Part shown: piece by piece, positions 14,820-22,131 of the stretch
How the letters are laid out: each line of letters starts with the position of its first letter
Position numbering within the stretch: position 1 is the stretch's first letter
Source of the DNA: Bacteroidota bacterium
GTDB lineage: Bacteria; Bacteroidota; Bacteroidia; Chitinophagales; Chitinophagaceae
Assembly (NCBI GenBank): GCA_023433265.1
Contig: JAEZDR010000006.1
Location: forward strand, 1 to 24,556
Reading direction: 5' to 3'
Length of the DNA stretch: 24,556 nt
Translations under genes and position numbers: made by a program
Notes under the pieces: generated by a model
The model's database searches: none
What the model saw: the letters and a program-made list of their open reading frames with translations, nothing else
Told to the model about the DNA's origin: nothing

Positions 14820-15634
14820 GCCTACAAGCTAAAACAGCATTTATTACGGGTGCCAGCAGGGGCATTGGAAAAGCGATTGCTTTAAGGTTGGCGAAGGAAG
14901 GGATGAACATTGTAGTTGCTGCAAAATCAATAGCTGAAGACAATCGACTTGGGGGCACCATTTATAGTGCCGCAAAGGAAATAGAGAACGCCGGGGGCAA
15001 AGCCTTTCCCGTTAAATGTGATATAAGAAGCGAGGAGGATATCACAATGGCCGTACAACTAGCAAAGGATGCTTTTGGGGGCATAGATGTACTTATTAAT
15101 AATGCCTCCGCCATTTATCTCAATAACACTATTAGCACTGAGGCTAAGCGCTTCGATCTTATACATGATATAAATGTTCGGGGAACCTTCCTGGTTACTA
15201 AAGCATGCATACCTCACCTTGAAAAAAGTACAAATCCACATATCATAACCCTCTCGCCGCCCCTAAACATGGAAATGAAGTGGTGGAAGAATCACCCAGC
15301 GTATACACTTTCAAAATACAGCATGACGATGCTTGCACTGGCCTGGTCAGAAGAGCTAAAAGGACAAGCGATAGCAAGTAACGCACTGTGGCCTGCTACA
15401 ACAATAGACACCGCAGCCGTTAGAAACCTATTGGGAGGTGAAGCGCTTGCGAAAATGAGTAGGAAGCCAGAAATAGTTGCGGACGCAGTTTTTCATATAA
15501 TATCGCAGCCATCTTCCGGCTGTACAGGAAATACTTTTATAGATGAAATTGTTTTACAGCAGGCAGGTATTACGAATCTTGATAGCTATGCAGTAGATGC
15601 AGGGTCCAAACTATACCCAGACCTTTTTCTGTAG
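14816..15634 (+). CDS. Short-chain dehydrogenase, HSDL2-type
   Basis: This 272-residue Rossmann-fold oxidoreductase has TGASRGIG (11-18) for the cofactor, NNAS (95-98), and a catalytic set of Ser147 (TLSPPL), Tyr163 and Lys167 (YTLSK). The pattern IVVAAKS..., LGGTIYSAAKEIENAGGKA, and the closing SYAVDAGSKLYPDLFL closely recall the SDR part of animal hydroxysteroid dehydrogenase-like protein 2; no SCP2 domain follows, so this is the SDR domain alone. The substrate is unknown; a role on fatty-acid or ketone intermediates is only analogy. It overlaps gmk by ATGA and ends 2 bp before the convergent serC stop, with no visible terminator between them. Confidence 0.88.
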   Translation: MSLQAKTAFITGASRGIGKAIALRLAKEGMNIVVAAKSIAEDNRLGGTIYSAAKEIENAGGKAFPVKCDIRSEEDITMAVQLAKDAFGGIDVLINNASAIYLNNTISTEAKRFDLIHDINVRGTFLVTKACIPHLEKSTNPHIITLSPPLNMEMKWWKNHPAYTLSKYSMTMLALAWSEELKGQAIASNALWPATTIDTAAVRNLLGGEALAKMSRKPEIVADAVFHIISQPSSGCTGNTFIDEIVLQQAGITNLDSYAVDAGSKLYPDLFL

Positions 15635-15636
15635 GA

Positions 15637-16704
15637 TTAACCATGTTTTTCTTGGAACCATTTTAGAAACTGGCAAAGGACCTTTACACTTTCCAGGGGT
15701 AGAGCATTATACATAGACACTCTTAACCCACCCACGCTCCTATGACCTTTGACACCCACAAATCCATTAAGTTCACATTCCTGCAAAAACAGCTTCTCAA
15801 CCTTTGGGTCTGAGATGGTAAAAACTGCATTCATTAAGCTCCTGTCTTCAATAGCAACAGGTTTATTGTAAAGTTCAAGTTCATCCAGGCTAGCGTATAG
15901 TAAAGTGGATCGTTCTAAGGCACGTCTCTCCATTTCCGCAAGGCCTCCCTGTGCAATTATCCACTTCAGCATAAGCCAACTACAATAAACTGCGAAAACC
16001 GGTGGGGTGTTTAAGATAGAGTTGGCATCAATATGTTTATTGTAGCTTAATAGCGAAGGCACATACCTATCAGCTTCCACAAGTGAACCCTTTTTGATGA
16101 CAACGAGGGTGACCCCTGCAATACCGAGGTTTTTTTGAGCGCCTGCATAAATGAATGAAAACTTATCAAATGGGAGCTGACGGCTGAAGATATCGGAAGT
16201 CATATCTGCCACCATAGGAATTGCTACCGATGGAATCTCGTGCCATTGCGTTCCTTCTATCGTATTGTTTGTTGTAAGGTGTAGATAAGCTTCATCACCA
16301 TCTATTGCAAGTTTTTTGCGAAGGTAATTGTGATTCTTATCTTCGGAGGAGCAAGCTATGTTAACCTGCCCAAAAGCCTTTGCTTCATTGATAGCCTTCT
16401 TGCCCCAAACACCATTAAAGCAATAGGCAGCCTTTCCCTGGGAAGGAAGAAAGTTGTATGGAAACTGGATAAATTGCATGGTTGCTCCGCAATGAAGAAA
16501 AAGTACATCGTAATCATCGTTAAGCTGCATCAATTGCCTGACCATGCGGCGACTATCTTCCATTACCTCAACAAACCAACTGGATCGGTGGGGAATTGAT
16601 AGAACTGAAACACCGGAATCCCGGAAATTGTCAATACCTGCCTTCGCCTCTTCGAGTACTTCAGGAGGCAGCACTGCCGGACCCGAATTGAAATTGTGTT
16701 TCAT
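15637..16704 (-). CDS. serC: Phosphoserine aminotransferase
   Basis: This 355-residue PLP enzyme makes 3-phosphoserine from 3-phosphohydroxypyruvate in serine synthesis. The N-terminus MKHNFNSGPAVLPPEVLEEA is characteristic, as are LHCGATMQF, the TTNNTIEGTQW stretch, DMTSDIFSR, the PLP-binding Lys191 in YAGAQKNLG, and GHRSVGGLRVSMYNA near the end. Length is normal. The ATG is 4 bp after the DUF502 stop, so it is the last gene of an mfd-DUF502-serC run on the minus strand. serA is not next to it. Confidence 0.95.
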   Translation of the reverse strand: MKHNFNSGPAVLPPEVLEEAKAGIDNFRDSGVSVLSIPHRSSWFVEVMEDSRRMVRQLMQLNDDYDVLFLHCGATMQFIQFPYNFLPSQGKAAYCFNGVWGKKAINEAKAFGQVNIACSSEDKNHNYLRKKLAIDGDEAYLHLTTNNTIEGTQWHEIPSVAIPMVADMTSDIFSRQLPFDKFSFIYAGAQKNLGIAGVTLVVIKKGSLVEADRYVPSLLSYNKHIDANSILNTPPVFAVYCSWLMLKWIIAQGGLAEMERRALERSTLLYASLDELELYNKPVAIEDRSLMNAVFTISDPKVEKLFLQECELNGFVGVKGHRSVGGLRVSMYNALPLESVKVLCQFLKWFQEKHG

Positions 16705-16708
16705 GCTA

Positions 16709-17341
16709 TTAATCTACATCGGTGACACCGCCGCTTACTACGAATTTCATGGCCTCCGCAGCGGTAATATTCAGTAGTTTAATCCTGTCTCTTGGAACAA
16801 TATAGGTAATACCGCTGATAGCGTATGAGTGGGGCACGTAAACTACGACATAATCCGGCAGTTCGAAACGGCTGGCCTCCCGCTGCGTAATAAAGCCAAT
16901 ACGCCAAACTTCCGTGGCATCAACAGTTACCAATACCGGTTTATCAAACTTTTTCTTGTTGCCGGCAAATGCCTCAAGAAAATCTTTTACCGAAGTGTAG
17001 ATAAGCCTAATACCAGGCGTACGTTCCAATACTTTGTCTAATACACTCACCAACCGCTCTACAAAGAAGAGTGATGAAAGCCACCCGATAACAATTACCA
17101 GCAAGACAACGAACACAAACCCAAGACCTGGCAATCTTCGCGTAACGCCGTCTTCTCCTACAAGGAAGTCTGGTGCAATTGCATTAATAATATTTGGCAA
17201 TATGTTATCGATAGAGGTAAAAAGCCAAACAACTACGTACACTGTTACTGCGATAGGCGCAATGACAATTAAGCCTTGCAAAAAGAATTGCAGCAGCCGC
17301 TTAAATGCATTCTTGCGTTGGTTGCTACCAAACAAAGGCAT
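16709..17341 (-). CDS. DUF502 family membrane protein
   Basis: This 210-residue protein fits DUF502: two membrane segments (~19-42, FFLQGLIVIAPIAVTVYVVVWLF, and ~70-95, VFVVLLVIVIGWLSSLFF), then a soluble domain with LERTPGIRLIYTSVKDFLEAF, VTVDATEVWRIGFITQ and YVVVYVPHSYAISGITYIVPRD. The function of the family is not known to me. The ATG at 17341 gives a clean N-terminus; the frame is open to 17368. It lies 40 bp after mfd and 4 bp before serC, so the three genes are probably one transcript. Confidence 0.9.
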   Translation of the reverse strand: MPLFGSNQRKNAFKRLLQFFLQGLIVIAPIAVTVYVVVWLFTSIDNILPNIINAIAPDFLVGEDGVTRRLPGLGFVFVVLLVIVIGWLSSLFFVERLVSVLDKVLERTPGIRLIYTSVKDFLEAFAGNKKKFDKPVLVTVDATEVWRIGFITQREASRFELPDYVVVYVPHSYAISGITYIVPRDRIKLLNITAAEAMKFVVSGGVTDVD

Positions 17342-17381
17342 GTAAAAATGTTTGCTGTAAATGTACAAGCATTAAGCGAAC

Positions 17382-20300
17382 TTACTCCTTAGGCTTGTGC
17401 TTATGAGGTGAGGCAAAGAAATGCATCTGATTAAGAAATCGCTCCATGGCTTCCATTCCTTTAATATCATCTACCACAAGCAAAAAGTTCTTTGCTACTT
17501 GCTTTAACCGTCCCTTGTTAGTCCCGGTTTGTAAAAACTGGAGGATGTTTTGGAATGTATCGGATTCAAAAAACGGAGAATCGTTTTTGTTAATGAAATA
17601 ACACCTGAGTGTGTATTCTTTCAGGCTCATTTTCTCGAAGCCCAGGTCTACCGCCAACCATCTGCATTTGACCGTAGTGAATAAGTCTTCTACTTGCTGC
17701 GGTATGGGGCCGAACCGATCAGTCAATTCGTCGTGGAAGGTTTGCAAATCCTGTTCGTTCTCACAACTATCGAGTCGGGTATAAAGCGAAAGCCTTTCGG
17801 TGATGCTTTCCACGTATTCGTCGGGAATGAGTATTTCCAGGTCGGTATCAATTGTGCAGTCGGCTACGAAGTCGTCCTGCTTGCTAATTTCTTCCTTGAA
17901 AAGATCTTTAAAAGATGTGCGCTTCAATTCCCTGATCGCTTCTTCCAGTATCTTCTGATACATCTCGAAACCAATCTCAGCCATAAAACCGGTTTGTTCT
18001 CCTCCTAGAAGGTTGCCTGCACCTCTAATGTCAAGATCGCGCATAGCAATTTGGAAGCCGCTACCAAGGTCAGTAAACTGCTCTAGCGTTTGCAATCGCT
18101 TCCTGCTATCACCGGGAAGGGTGCTCATAGGTGGGGCCAACAGGTAACAGAAAGCTTTTTTATTGCTTCGTCCAACCCGTCCGCGTAACTGATGCAAATC
18201 ACTAAGACCGAACTGGTGTGCATTGTTAACAATAATGGTGTTTACGTTTGCTATGTCCACTCCACTCTCCACAATATTTGTACAAACGAGTACATCATAT
18301 TTCCTGTCGATGAAGTCCATGATCTTCTCTTCAAGTTCGTGGCCTTCCATCTGCCCATGGGCAAAGGAGATACTTAAGTCCGGGCAAAGGCTTTGAATAT
18401 GTGCGGCCATTTCTGCTAAGCCGTGAACCCGATTATGAATGAAAAACACCTGTCCACCACGCTCCGTTTCAAAATAAATAGCTTCCCTTATAAAATCCTC
18501 GTTAAACACCTGCACCTCAGTTTGAATGGGTTGCCTGTTTGGTGGAGGGGTATTGATAATACTTAAATCCCTTGCACCCATTAAAGAAAACTGGAGGGTC
18601 CTTGGGATAGGAGTAGCCGTTAGCGTAAGGCAATCAACAGTGGCCTTGAGTGTTTTCAGTTTTTCTTTATGACCTACACCGAACTTCTGTTCTTCGTCTA
18701 TAACCATTAACCCAAGGTCCTTGAAGTGGACATCCTTGCCTAACAATGCGTGGGTACCGATGATAATGTCAATTTTACCTTCCTGGAGCCGTTTGTATGT
18801 TTCTTTTTTCTCTTTGGCACTCTTAAACCTGTTTACATAGTCGACGGTAACAGGAAAGTCTTTAAGACGATCACTAAATGTTTTATAATGCTGAAATGCG
18901 AGGATGGTAGTAGGCACAAGCACAGCTGCCTGCTTTCCATCCACTACTGTTTTGAAGGCTGCTCTTACAGCAACTTCGGTTTTCCCAAATCCAACATCAC
19001 CGCACACAAGCCTATCCATGGGAGAAGCTGACTCCATGTCTTTCTTTACGTCGGCCGTGGCCTTACTTTGATCTGGCGTGTCTTCGTAAATGAATGATGC
19101 CTCAAGCTCTGTTTGGAGATAGTTGTCGGGAGCGTGTGGAAAACCTTGTTGTGCTTTTCGCTGAGCGTATAGCTGAATCAGGTCGAAAGCAATTTCCTTA
19201 ACCTTTGTTTTCGTCTTTTCCTTTAACCGTTGCCATGCATCGCTGCCAAGCTTATTAATTTTTGGAACAGAGCCTTCCTTACCTGTATACTTCGATATTT
19301 TGTGAAGGCTGTTGATGTTTACATAAAGAATATCACTGTCTTTATAAATTATGCGCACCGCCTCCTGTAGCTTACCATTAACTTCCAGCTTTTGCAACCC
19401 ACTGTAAACGCCTACCCCATGGTCTATGTGGGTAACATAATCGCCAGGTTGCAACTCACGCAATGTTTTCAACGTAAGTGCTTTGTTCTTATTGTACGCT
19501 TGTTTTACGCGGTACTTATGGTAACGCTGAAAAATCTGGTGATCCGTATAACACACCACTTTTACATCCTCATCAATGAAACCTTCATGAATGGATGTTG
19601 CCACGGCTGTAAAAACGATTTCTGTGTTTAGGTCGGTGAAAATGGAGTGCAGGCGCTCTAACTGTTTCGCCTGGTCAGCAAACAAATAAATAGCAAACCC
19701 GGCGGCCTCATGGGCTTTCAGATCCTTAATGAGCAGTTCGAACTGCCTGTTGAAAGCAGGCTGTGGGCGGGTTTTAAACTCAAGCTCAAATGTTGAAAAG
19801 TGAGGCTTATATCCAAACTCAACGATTGGCCTGTCCTGCAATTGTAGCTCAAGGTCGTTCACAGGCACAAAGTCGGCGGCGTTTACTTCTTTTAATACTC
19901 TTGTTTCGTCCGTTTCGTCCCCCGCCATCGCATGGCCTTTTTGCAAGAGACCGAGAAACAGATCAAGATCTTCCTGCTGTACGGCTATTTTTTCTTTAAT
20001 AACATCCCAATCACGCAGCCATATGACTGTATTTTTGGGTATGAAGTGCAGCATTGAAATTTTATCTGAGCTGCTGAATTGGGTTTCGACATTAGGAATG
20101 ATAGAAACCTGCATGAGTTTGCGCTCACTAAGTTGGGTTTCGGGGTCGAAGATGCGGATAGAATCTACCTCATCTCCAAACAGTTCTACCCTGTAGGGCT
20201 TCTCGTTCCCAAAAGAATAGATATCGAGAATACCCCCGCGAAGCGCAAACTGACCTGGCTCATACACAAAGTCGCTTCTTTCAAAGCCATACATTATGAA

Positions 20301-20819
20301 AAGCTCCATTAAACCATCAACGTTAATGGTATCGTTCTGTTTTATATTGATAATGTTACCAGCGAGCGTTTCTGGCAAAACCACTTTTTCGAATAAAGCT
20401 TCAGGGTAGGTAACCACAATCTTCTTCCTGACTGCCTGTACGGAACCATCCACAGCATCTTTTTTTGGTGCTAAGCGTGTAAGCGCCTCGGTACGCAACA
20501 TTACATGCGAGCTATTCAGCAGTTTATAGTTCTTCCGGTTTTTAAATGAAGACGGGAAGTAAAAGAGATCTAGTGCCCCAGAAAGATTCTCCAATGTGTT
20601 GTGGAAATAGGCAGCCTCTTCCGCATCGTTAAGTACCACGAGGTGATTGAGACCCCCTGCGGCCTCGTTGAGGAAAACTGAAGTAACAATAAATTCCGCA
20701 CTACTACCCTGCAGGTTTTTAAGGAAAGTGGCCTGAGATGGGGTTATAGAGAGCCTGTCCACCAATCGGCTTAGGTGGGGGTTGTTCTGATAAGTTTGCA
20801 ACAACTGCTGAAGATTCAT
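17382..20819 (-). CDS. mfd: Transcription-repair coupling factor
   Basis: This 1145-residue translocase frees RNA polymerase stalled at DNA lesions and recruits UvrA. Domains in order are a UvrB-like N-terminal module (to ~240, including FALRGGILDIYSFG), a middle linker, the RNA-polymerase-interacting CarD-like domain (~455-510, LQPGDYVTHIDHGVGVYSGL), a helicase core with Walker A GDVGFGKTE (607-615), DEEQ (708-711), TATPIPR (734-740), HNRVHGL and RGRVGRS (879-885), and a C-terminal TRCF domain. Length is normal. A TATCTTTG -7 box lies 14 bp before the ATG. It heads the mfd-DUF502-serC run. The ATG at 20819 leads into MNLQQLLQTY with no better alternative. Confidence 0.96.
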   Translation of the reverse strand: MNLQQLLQTYQNNPHLSRLVDRLSITPSQATFLKNLQGSSAEFIVTSVFLNEAAGGLNHLVVLNDAEEAAYFHNTLENLSGALDLFYFPSSFKNRKNYKLLNSSHVMLRTEALTRLAPKKDAVDGSVQAVRKKIVVTYPEALFEKVVLPETLAGNIINIKQNDTINVDGLMELFIMYGFERSDFVYEPGQFALRGGILDIYSFGNEKPYRVELFGDEVDSIRIFDPETQLSERKLMQVSIIPNVETQFSSSDKISMLHFIPKNTVIWLRDWDVIKEKIAVQQEDLDLFLGLLQKGHAMAGDETDETRVLKEVNAADFVPVNDLELQLQDRPIVEFGYKPHFSTFELEFKTRPQPAFNRQFELLIKDLKAHEAAGFAIYLFADQAKQLERLHSIFTDLNTEIVFTAVATSIHEGFIDEDVKVVCYTDHQIFQRYHKYRVKQAYNKNKALTLKTLRELQPGDYVTHIDHGVGVYSGLQKLEVNGKLQEAVRIIYKDSDILYVNINSLHKISKYTGKEGSVPKINKLGSDAWQRLKEKTKTKVKEIAFDLIQLYAQRKAQQGFPHAPDNYLQTELEASFIYEDTPDQSKATADVKKDMESASPMDRLVCGDVGFGKTEVAVRAAFKTVVDGKQAAVLVPTTILAFQHYKTFSDRLKDFPVTVDYVNRFKSAKEKKETYKRLQEGKIDIIIGTHALLGKDVHFKDLGLMVIDEEQKFGVGHKEKLKTLKATVDCLTLTATPIPRTLQFSLMGARDLSIINTPPPNRQPIQTEVQVFNEDFIREAIYFETERGGQVFFIHNRVHGLAEMAAHIQSLCPDLSISFAHGQMEGHELEEKIMDFIDRKYDVLVCTNIVESGVDIANVNTIIVNNAHQFGLSDLHQLRGRVGRSNKKAFCYLLAPPMSTLPGDSRKRLQTLEQFTDLGSGFQIAMRDLDIRGAGNLLGGEQTGFMAEIGFEMYQKILEEAIRELKRTSFKDLFKEEISKQDDFVADCTIDTDLEILIPDEYVESITERLSLYTRLDSCENEQDLQTFHDELTDRFGPIPQQVEDLFTTVKCRWLAVDLGFEKMSLKEYTLRCYFINKNDSPFFESDTFQNILQFLQTGTNKGRLKQVAKNFLLVVDDIKGMEAMERFLNQMHFFASPHKHKPKE

Positions 20820-20833
20820 AGAATCGAGGGCGG

Positions 20834-20841
20834 CAAAGATA
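20834..20841 (-). promoter_or_regulatory. Candidate -7 box of mfd
   Basis: On the minus strand TATCTTTG matches TAnnTTTG exactly, 14 bp before the ATG, with a weaker TTTC 18 bp upstream as the possible -33 element. It would drive mfd, the DUF502 gene and serC. Confidence 0.5.
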
Positions 20842-20941
20842 AGAGAAGCTCAGTAGCAGGAAATGTTAGTATTTTAAGCTTTTACAGCATATAAGCGCCC
20901 GTACTGCCGGACGCATGGGCGGGTATGAAGTCGTTTGGCTC

Positions 20942-21056
20942 GGAGTTGCTAGGGAGTTGCTACGTGGTTAGTACGGAGTTAGACCGCTACAGCATCGCTA
21001 CAACATCGCTACAGCATCGCTACAGCATCGCTATAACACCATTATAGCAGCGCTAA
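20942..21056. repeat. 11-bp-periodic array made of two unit types in register
   Basis: Between mfd and the 92-residue gene, similar words recur every 11 bp. The left part has GGAGTTGCTAG (20942), GGAGTTGCTAC (20953), a diverged unit (20964) and GGAGTTAGACC (20975). The right part has GCTACAGCATC (20986), GCTACAACATC (20997), GCTACAGCATC (21008, 21019), GCTATAACACC (21030), a diverged unit (21041) and GCTAACG (21052). The register is unbroken for about ten units across both unit types. Both share GCTA (TAGC on the other strand). The period rules out coding use. Confidence 0.85.
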
Positions 21057-21101
21057 CGATACCCACAATTGGGGTATCAACCTAAGGACTGTGATAAGAA
21101 G

Positions 21102-21380
21102 TCAGGAATTGTCGTTATCGTACCATTTTGAGCCGCCGAGCTCATCATCATCTTCCCAAAGCTCTTCGTATTCGGTGACCTTGTCTTCGGAAAGCTGCTC
21201 TATAACTTCATGCAATGCATCCGACTTTTTTTTCCAGTAGGTTTTTTCAACATCGCCGTGGCAAAGCAGGAAGATGCAGTAATTGGTTTCCATCATTACC
21301 TGAACAAGAGCTATGTCTCCATTCTCTTTTTCCTTTATAAGATAAACACCATCGGATTGCAGTTCGGCGTAAGAATGCAT
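21102..21380 (-). CDS. Small acidic protein of unknown function
   Basis: This is a 92-residue soluble protein I do not recognise. The first half reads as a short beta-rich domain (SDGVYLIKEKENGDIALVQ, then NYCIFLLC); a helical middle (KKKSDALHEVIEQL) leads to a very acidic tail (EYEELWEDDDELGG and DNDNS). There is no signal peptide and no membrane segment. It lies 51 bp after the MBL hydrolase stop, both on the minus strand, so the two may be co-transcribed. Codon use and a plausible fold make it a likely real gene, but no function can be given. Confidence 0.65.
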   Translation of the reverse strand: MHSYAELQSDGVYLIKEKENGDIALVQVMMETNYCIFLLCHGDVEKTYWKKKSDALHEVIEQLSEDKVTEYEELWEDDDELGGSKWYDNDNS

Positions 21381-21431
21381 TTGAATTATTAATGAGTTAG
21401 TGGTCTGTATGCAAATATTAAACCATTAGGA

Positions 21432-22070
21432 TTAATAAAGAAAAGGATTATTTTCTTTTTCATGGCCAATAGTAGTGGAAGGGCCGTGTCCGCAATGCAC
21501 AACGGTTTGGCCGGGAAGGTTAAAGAGCTTCATTTTAATTGAAGAGATCAATTGCTCGTGGTTCCCCCCCGGAAGGTCTGTTCGGCCAATACTTTCATAG
21601 AATAAAACATCACCAGCAATTAATATAGGCTGGTTTTTGTGATGGAAACAAATGCTACCGGGCGAGTGGCCTGGTGCAAGGATAACGTCAAGCTGCTCGC
21701 TCCCCAACAAAACGGTTTCGCCTTCTTCTAAAAAGTGCAACGGCCCCTCGTAATTAGAAAAGTTTACCCCGTACATCTTGCCTGCTTCGGGAGCATATTG
21801 TAACACTTTTTCCTCGAGCCGGTGCAACCTAAGCTCTAAACCGAACGTCTTATATACCCAACGATTGCCGAAAACGTGGTCGAGGTGACAATGCGTATTG
21901 AGCAACATGACCGGAGTGAGGCCTGCTTCACTAATAAAATTTTGCAGCGCTTCTTCCTCCTGTGGAAAATAACAGCCGGGGTCGATAATCGCGGCTTCAT
22001 TTTCGTTGTTCCAAAGCACGTAAGTGTTCTCCTGGAAGGGGTTAAACGTAAAACGTTGCACCTTTATCAT
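21432..22070 (-). CDS. MBL-fold metallohydrolase, glyoxalase II-like
   Basis: This 212-residue metallo-beta-lactamase-fold protein has the full two-metal site: THCHLDH with His60, His62, Asp64 and His65, then His135 in APGHSPGS, Asp154 in IAGDVLF, and His195 in HCGHGPST. The N-terminus QRFTFNPFQENTYVLWNNENEAAIIDPG and the C-terminal GHGPSTTIGHEKENNPFL fit the small glyoxalase II-like (YcbL-type) thioesterases, which hydrolyse thioesters such as S-lactoylglutathione. These lack the C-terminal helical domain of classical glyoxalase II. The true substrate is unknown. It is divergent from the TolB-like gene with 61 bp between the start codons. Confidence 0.92.
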   Translation of the reverse strand: MIKVQRFTFNPFQENTYVLWNNENEAAIIDPGCYFPQEEEALQNFISEAGLTPVMLLNTHCHLDHVFGNRWVYKTFGLELRLHRLEEKVLQYAPEAGKMYGVNFSNYEGPLHFLEEGETVLLGSEQLDVILAPGHSPGSICFHHKNQPILIAGDVLFYESIGRTDLPGGNHEQLISSIKMKLFNLPGQTVVHCGHGPSTTIGHEKENNPFLY

Positions 22071-22131
22071 AATGTTGCGATAGTTTTTATAATATGAATT
22101 GTACTATTTTTATTTTTCTTAAAGACAGGAT

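Larger units (their letters stand above)
20820..21101. other. 282-bp intergenic region upstream of mfd
   Basis: It holds the mfd -7 box (20834-20841) and the 11-bp-periodic array (20942-21056). I see no gene and no convincing terminator for the small minus-strand gene whose stop is at 21102. Confidence 0.6.

Noticed and set aside
21437..21458. AT-only stem AAAGAAAA/TTTTCTTT as a terminator of the MBL gene
   Set aside because: It lies inside the last codons of the gene, is made almost entirely of A-T pairs, and has no T run after it on the minus strand.
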